64,000 nt of DNA from contig CAKKNE010000002.1 of assembly GCA_918797485.1 (NCBI GenBank), positions 4,368,501 through 4,432,500 of the forward strand. Reading direction: 5' to 3'. The translations under genes and the position numbers were made by a program. This DNA comes from Pelagomonas calceolata (taxonomy: Eukaryota; Sar; Pelagophyceae; Pelagomonadales; Pelagomonadaceae). Positions within the stretch are counted from its first letter, which is position 1, and every line of letters starts with the position of its first letter. The notes beneath the pieces are model-generated. The model searched no databases. It was not told the origin of the DNA and saw only the letters and a program-made list of their open reading frames with translations. Shown in pieces: positions 61,415 to 64,000 of this stretch.

Positions 61415-62206
61415 ATGCGCCTCACACTCATCCTCTGCAGCAGCCTCACGGCCGCGCGCGCCTTCTTCGGCCCACCCCGGCCGCCGCGCAACCCACGCCT
61501 CTCGAGCAGCTACGGAGACGACGGCGACGAGGGCCTGGGCCTCAACAGTGCGGCGAGCACGGCCATCACGCTCGCCGTCGGCGCCACCATGCCGTCGCTC
61601 GCGCGGCGCGCGTTGCGGCGCAAGGCTCCGGCACCGGCCGTCGCGGGAGCACCGTCGGACCCCAACAGCTTCGCGGGCACCTGGAAGCTCGCGCGGAGCG
61701 AGAACATGGACGCGTACCTCAAGTCGCTGAACGTGTCCGCGGCGCACCGGCGCCTCGCGGCCGGCGCGTCCGTGACGCACGAGATCGAGCAGACGGGCCG
61801 CGACTGTGTTGATGTGTGCGTCGTGACGCGCTTGGGCAAGTCGCGCGAGCAGCAGAAAGTCGGGGCGACGCGGACCGGCAAGGACCAGTACAAGCGCCCA
61901 ATCACCAAACGGACGACCTGGGAATCGGGCAACAAATTGAAGACGACGACGGAGTCCGAGGTCGGGACCGTGACGGACGTGCGCGAGCGCGTCGGCGACG
62001 GCATGGTGATCACTTTGACATCTCCCGACAACGTCGTCGCGCGGCGCTACTTTGAGAGGGTCGGCGGCGGGCCCGTCGTCGCGGCCTCGGCTTCGCCGGC
62101 CAAGGCGCTTGTTCCAGTGCCGATCGTCTGCGGCGTGGCGACGGGCTTCGTGGCGGGGCGGCTGACGGCGCGCGGGAGGGGGCGGTTGGCGCCAGCTAGA
62201 TCCTAG
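61415..62206 (+). CDS. FABP/lipocalin-like plastid protein with C-terminal anchor
   Basis: A protein of 263 residues. The leader RLTLILCSSLTAARAFFGPP ends in ARA-FFGP, an ASAF-type heterokont plastid signal. A fatty-acid-binding-protein barrel follows: FAGTWKLARSENMDAYLKSL then NVSAAHRR matches the FABP start (GTWKLxxSENFDxYLKxLxV), with VTHEIEQTGRDCVDVCVVTR and WESGNKLKTTTESEVGTVTD as barrel strands. The C-terminus has one hydrophobic segment (VPIVCGVATGFVAGRL). A lipid carrier held at a plastid membrane is inferred. The stop codon lies inside a 3'-flank motif copy of the opposite strand. Confidence 0.8.
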   Translation: MRLTLILCSSLTAARAFFGPPRPPRNPRLSSSYGDDGDEGLGLNSAASTAITLAVGATMPSLARRALRRKAPAPAVAGAPSDPNSFAGTWKLARSENMDAYLKSLNVSAAHRRLAAGASVTHEIEQTGRDCVDVCVVTRLGKSREQQKVGATRTGKDQYKRPITKRTTWESGNKLKTTTESEVGTVTDVRERVGDGMVITLTSPDNVVARRYFERVGGGPVVAASASPAKALVPVPIVCGVATGFVAGRLTARGRGRLAPARS

Positions 62207-62216
62207 CACCGTAACA
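62195..62216 (-). repeat. 3'-flank motif, partial copy overlapping a stop codon
   Basis: On the minus strand it reads TGTTACGGTGCTAGGAT then CTAGC. It is about 110 bases 3' of the minus-strand gene at 62326 and in its orientation. The TAG of the plus-strand FABP-like gene falls within it. Confidence 0.6.
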
Positions 62217-62239
62217 GATATCATTCGAATTCTTACACG

Positions 62240-62325
62240 TACGCCAGGGGCGGCCTTTGTGTTCCACGCCATCGACGCGGCATTTTCTTCAGCGATGGCG
62301 TACACGGGGCGCGACAGCAAGATCA
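62240..62325 (-). mobile_element. Candidate introner remnant
   Basis: On the minus strand it contains GCCATCGCTGAAGAAAATG then CCGCGTCGATGGCGTGGAAC and ACAAAG: the introner core plus an inverted partner. It sits just after the stop of the minus-strand gene. I could not find a splice pair that improves the protein end or a clear duplication. Confidence 0.45.
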
Positions 62326-64000
62326 TCACCAGACCCCCGCCCCATCCGAGACCCCCTTCTCCGCACTCTTCTTGAGCTGCACCGCCTCCGCAAACACATG
62401 TTTCTTGTCGACGGCGTGGGTCACGGCCTTGAACTCGTCCAACGCGAGGACGTGCTCGCAGTCGCCCCGGGATATATGGCACTTCTTCTTGATCCACTTC
62501 TGCTTCTGCTCTTCTGTCAACAGTGTATTCAATCGGACATGGTCCAATTTCGTCTCGAAGTCGCCGCCGCACGTCACCGAGAAACAAGCGAGCATGTGCG
62601 GCAGAACCAAAGCCAATTTCTCCGCCAACGTTAGTTCAGTGTCCGGCGTCAGCATGCGTCTTAATTCATTGATGGCGTGGACCGCGTCGGCGCCATTGGT
62701 AGCTCTAAAATGCAAAACCTCGTAGAATTCACACAGTTCATTGACGCCAATCTCCCGTAGGTGGCCGAAGAGCGGCACTTCCACCTCGACGTGGACGAAG
62801 CGACACAGCGCCTCCAGGAAGTTGATATAGGTCAGTTCCTTGTACCCCGCGTCGCACGTGTCCACGAAGAACGTTCTCCCGAAGGCGAAGGACCGACGCG
62901 CGGCGACCCTCGCATCACTATTATGACAGAGCATGCACTTCGTGAGGAACTCCGCGAAGACATTCGGCGAAAATTTGGCCCGTCCCGCGTGACGGTACTG
63001 GTTACCATACGCCCTCCAGATACCCTTCAAAATTTTATCGTACTTCCACAATTGTATATCTACTTCTTCGTTATACAAAGATTCTCTCCTGAACGTGTCC
63101 GGGCACTCGTGGAGTTCATACGGTAGTTTTGATAAGTGTTCATCCCTAAATCGTTCAACTGATTCTAGGATGTGATCTTCTCGACTATGCGAATCGGGCG
63201 GCTCGTGATCTAGGTCATACTTCGCCTCGACCACTCGTAGGTTGGCGTCCAGAAATTCATATCTACACAGGTGCTCGTCGTCGTTCACGGCACGCATTTC
63301 CTTCGAAACACCAATCTCTACTTTGCACTGTCGAAACACAATTTGCGCGTGCTCCGGCGTGAAGTGCGTTGGTGATTGTTCATCATCATCAAAACAATCA
63401 GTCGCACGTAAGTAAGCGATCCAGTCCGTCATGTTGAGGTCGAAGGCGTTATTTGATGCTAGGTCGACGGCCGCGTAGTGCTTCAGGATCGGCAGTAATG
63501 CGCCATACAAGACTTCCGCGCCGTGTTTGATAGCTTCAATAACCGATGCGGGTGCTTCCTTCGCGTCCCTCATAGAATAACCAGCCAATCTTTTGGCGAA
63601 GTTCGGGAACCTTGGCATCTGCGTGAGATACGTCCAATCTTTAGCGAAGCCGCGATGCAGCACTTTCGGCGTATCATAAAAGTCCCTGGCGTCGGACTCG
63701 AGCTTGCGCGGCGCCCAGATCGACGCCTCGAGCGTCCAGGTCGACTCCGGCTCAGGGGCTACTTCTTCTTCTACTGGTATGACGGGTCGCTTCGTGCAGA
63801 ACAGACAGAGGGGGCAGGGTGCTAAGCGGCCCCAGGAACCGGGAGGTGCTTGCTCTAACTCAGACATGTAGTGTCGCGTCACGGACGGTGCATGGGGCGG
63901 AAATGGAGCTCTGATCAAAATACAAGAAGGTGGCTTCTCCATAAAGACCATGGCAAACTCGTTTTCATGATCGTCGGGCACCCAGCCCGGCGGTGGCGTG
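62326..64000 (-). CDS. Unknown protein with WW-like N-terminus, 5' end cut by window edge
   Basis: The frame is open to the right edge, where it reads TPPPGWVPDDHENEFAMVFM, resembling the start of a WW domain; the beginning lies outside. After a cysteine-rich patch (APCPLCLFCTKR) it is mostly helical with many aromatic residues: YDTPKVLHRGFAKDWTYLTQ, DLNMTDWIAYLRATDCFDDD, LTYINFLEALCRFVHVEVEV, LTLAEKLALVLPHMLACFSV. The last part of the protein resembles helical pairs of flagellar or EF-hand-associated scaffold proteins, but I do not recognise a family. Confidence 0.6.
   Translation of the reverse strand, partial: TPPPGWVPDDHENEFAMVFMEKPPSCILIRAPFPPHAPSVTRHYMSELEQAPPGSWGRLAPCPLCLFCTKRPVIPVEEEVAPEPESTWTLEASIWAPRKLESDARDFYDTPKVLHRGFAKDWTYLTQMPRFPNFAKRLAGYSMRDAKEAPASVIEAIKHGAEVLYGALLPILKHYAAVDLASNNAFDLNMTDWIAYLRATDCFDDDEQSPTHFTPEHAQIVFRQCKVEIGVSKEMRAVNDDEHLCRYEFLDANLRVVEAKYDLDHEPPDSHSREDHILESVERFRDEHLSKLPYELHECPDTFRRESLYNEEVDIQLWKYDKILKGIWRAYGNQYRHAGRAKFSPNVFAEFLTKCMLCHNSDARVAARRSFAFGRTFFVDTCDAGYKELTYINFLEALCRFVHVEVEVPLFGHLREIGVNELCEFYEVLHFRATNGADAVHAINELRRMLTPDTELTLAEKLALVLPHMLACFSVTCGGDFETKLDHVRLNTLLTEEQKQKWIKKKCHISRGDCEHVLALDEFKAVTHAVDKKHVFAEAVQLKKSAEKGVSDGAGVW

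Noticed and set aside
61355-62587. A 410-residue minus-strand frame
   Set aside because: It overlaps the FABP-like gene and the end of the gene at 62326, is Arg-rich and domain-less: a GC-driven shadow.
1-64000. CRISPR arrays, bacterial operons, insertion sequences with transposase genes
   Set aside because: No regular spacer-repeat array and no transposase or integrase motif was seen; genes and introns are eukaryotic.

Overview
The window is GC-rich, gene-dense nuclear DNA from a eukaryotic alga. It most resembles a pelagophyte stramenopile of the Aureococcus/Pelagomonas type. This rests on four observations: spliceosomal introns that carry introner-element structure (introners are established in the pelagophyte Aureococcus); several N-termini with a signal peptide followed by an ASAF-like plastid-targeting motif (12695, 14924, 32053, 61415); eukaryote-only machinery (listerin, SUMO E1 subunit, signal peptide peptidase, ERGIC cargo receptor, SPEF1, TPPP domain); and genes packed head-to-head and tail-to-tail, with some stop codons overlapping. 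No rRNA, tRNA or CRISPR was found. The species call is inference.

Layout. 1-10 kb: a truncated LysM/Tudor-like gene, a MYND-RINGv-TPR protein, queuine tRNA-ribosyltransferase, a PPR-methyltransferase fusion, a nitroreductase and a TFIIS-N-like protein. 10-20 kb: ERGIC-type receptor, SPEF1-like CH protein, two plastid membrane proteins, a SpoU rRNA methylase, a PHD protein and plastid-type small proteins. 20-30 kb: a two-domain glycosyltransferase, a MYND protein, an RS/RGG 2OG dioxygenase with two introners, an ACT-domain protein, a D-2-hydroxyacid dehydrogenase, a CCNDBP1-like protein and an FGD-repeat plastid protein. 30-43 kb: lumenal protein, EamA transporter, DUF1499, DUF1295-EXPERA fusion, hydrolase-TPPP fusion, small kinase, phosphohistidine phosphatase, ankyrin protein, UBA2 and a SAM-TPR protein. 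43-64 kb: listerin, small coiled-coil proteins, AlkB, FKBP, SDR, IPNS-like oxygenase, non-canonical poly(A) polymerase, signal peptide peptidase, a FABP-like plastid protein and an unidentified gene cut by the right edge.

Three sequence systems run across the genes. (1) Introner-type introns: the terminal inverted repeat supplies the 3' splice site, and the donor GT or GC is the first two bases of an 8-bp target-site duplication. Eight junctions can be read, from perfect to decayed duplications. (2) A 20-24 bp imperfect palindrome (GCTAGTGTCTTAC, short spacer, CGCTAGC) sits in at least fifteen intergenic regions, eleven of them between divergent genes; it looks like a promoter element. (3) A second motif (from GTTACGGTGCTAG to GGGCGGAGCCCC) recurs just 3' of genes in the transcribed orientation, once as a 59-bp-period tandem pair.

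Splice joins were worked out by hand from frame, domain continuity and duplication match. Start codons are the first plausible ATG. Function calls rest on motif recognition without database searches.
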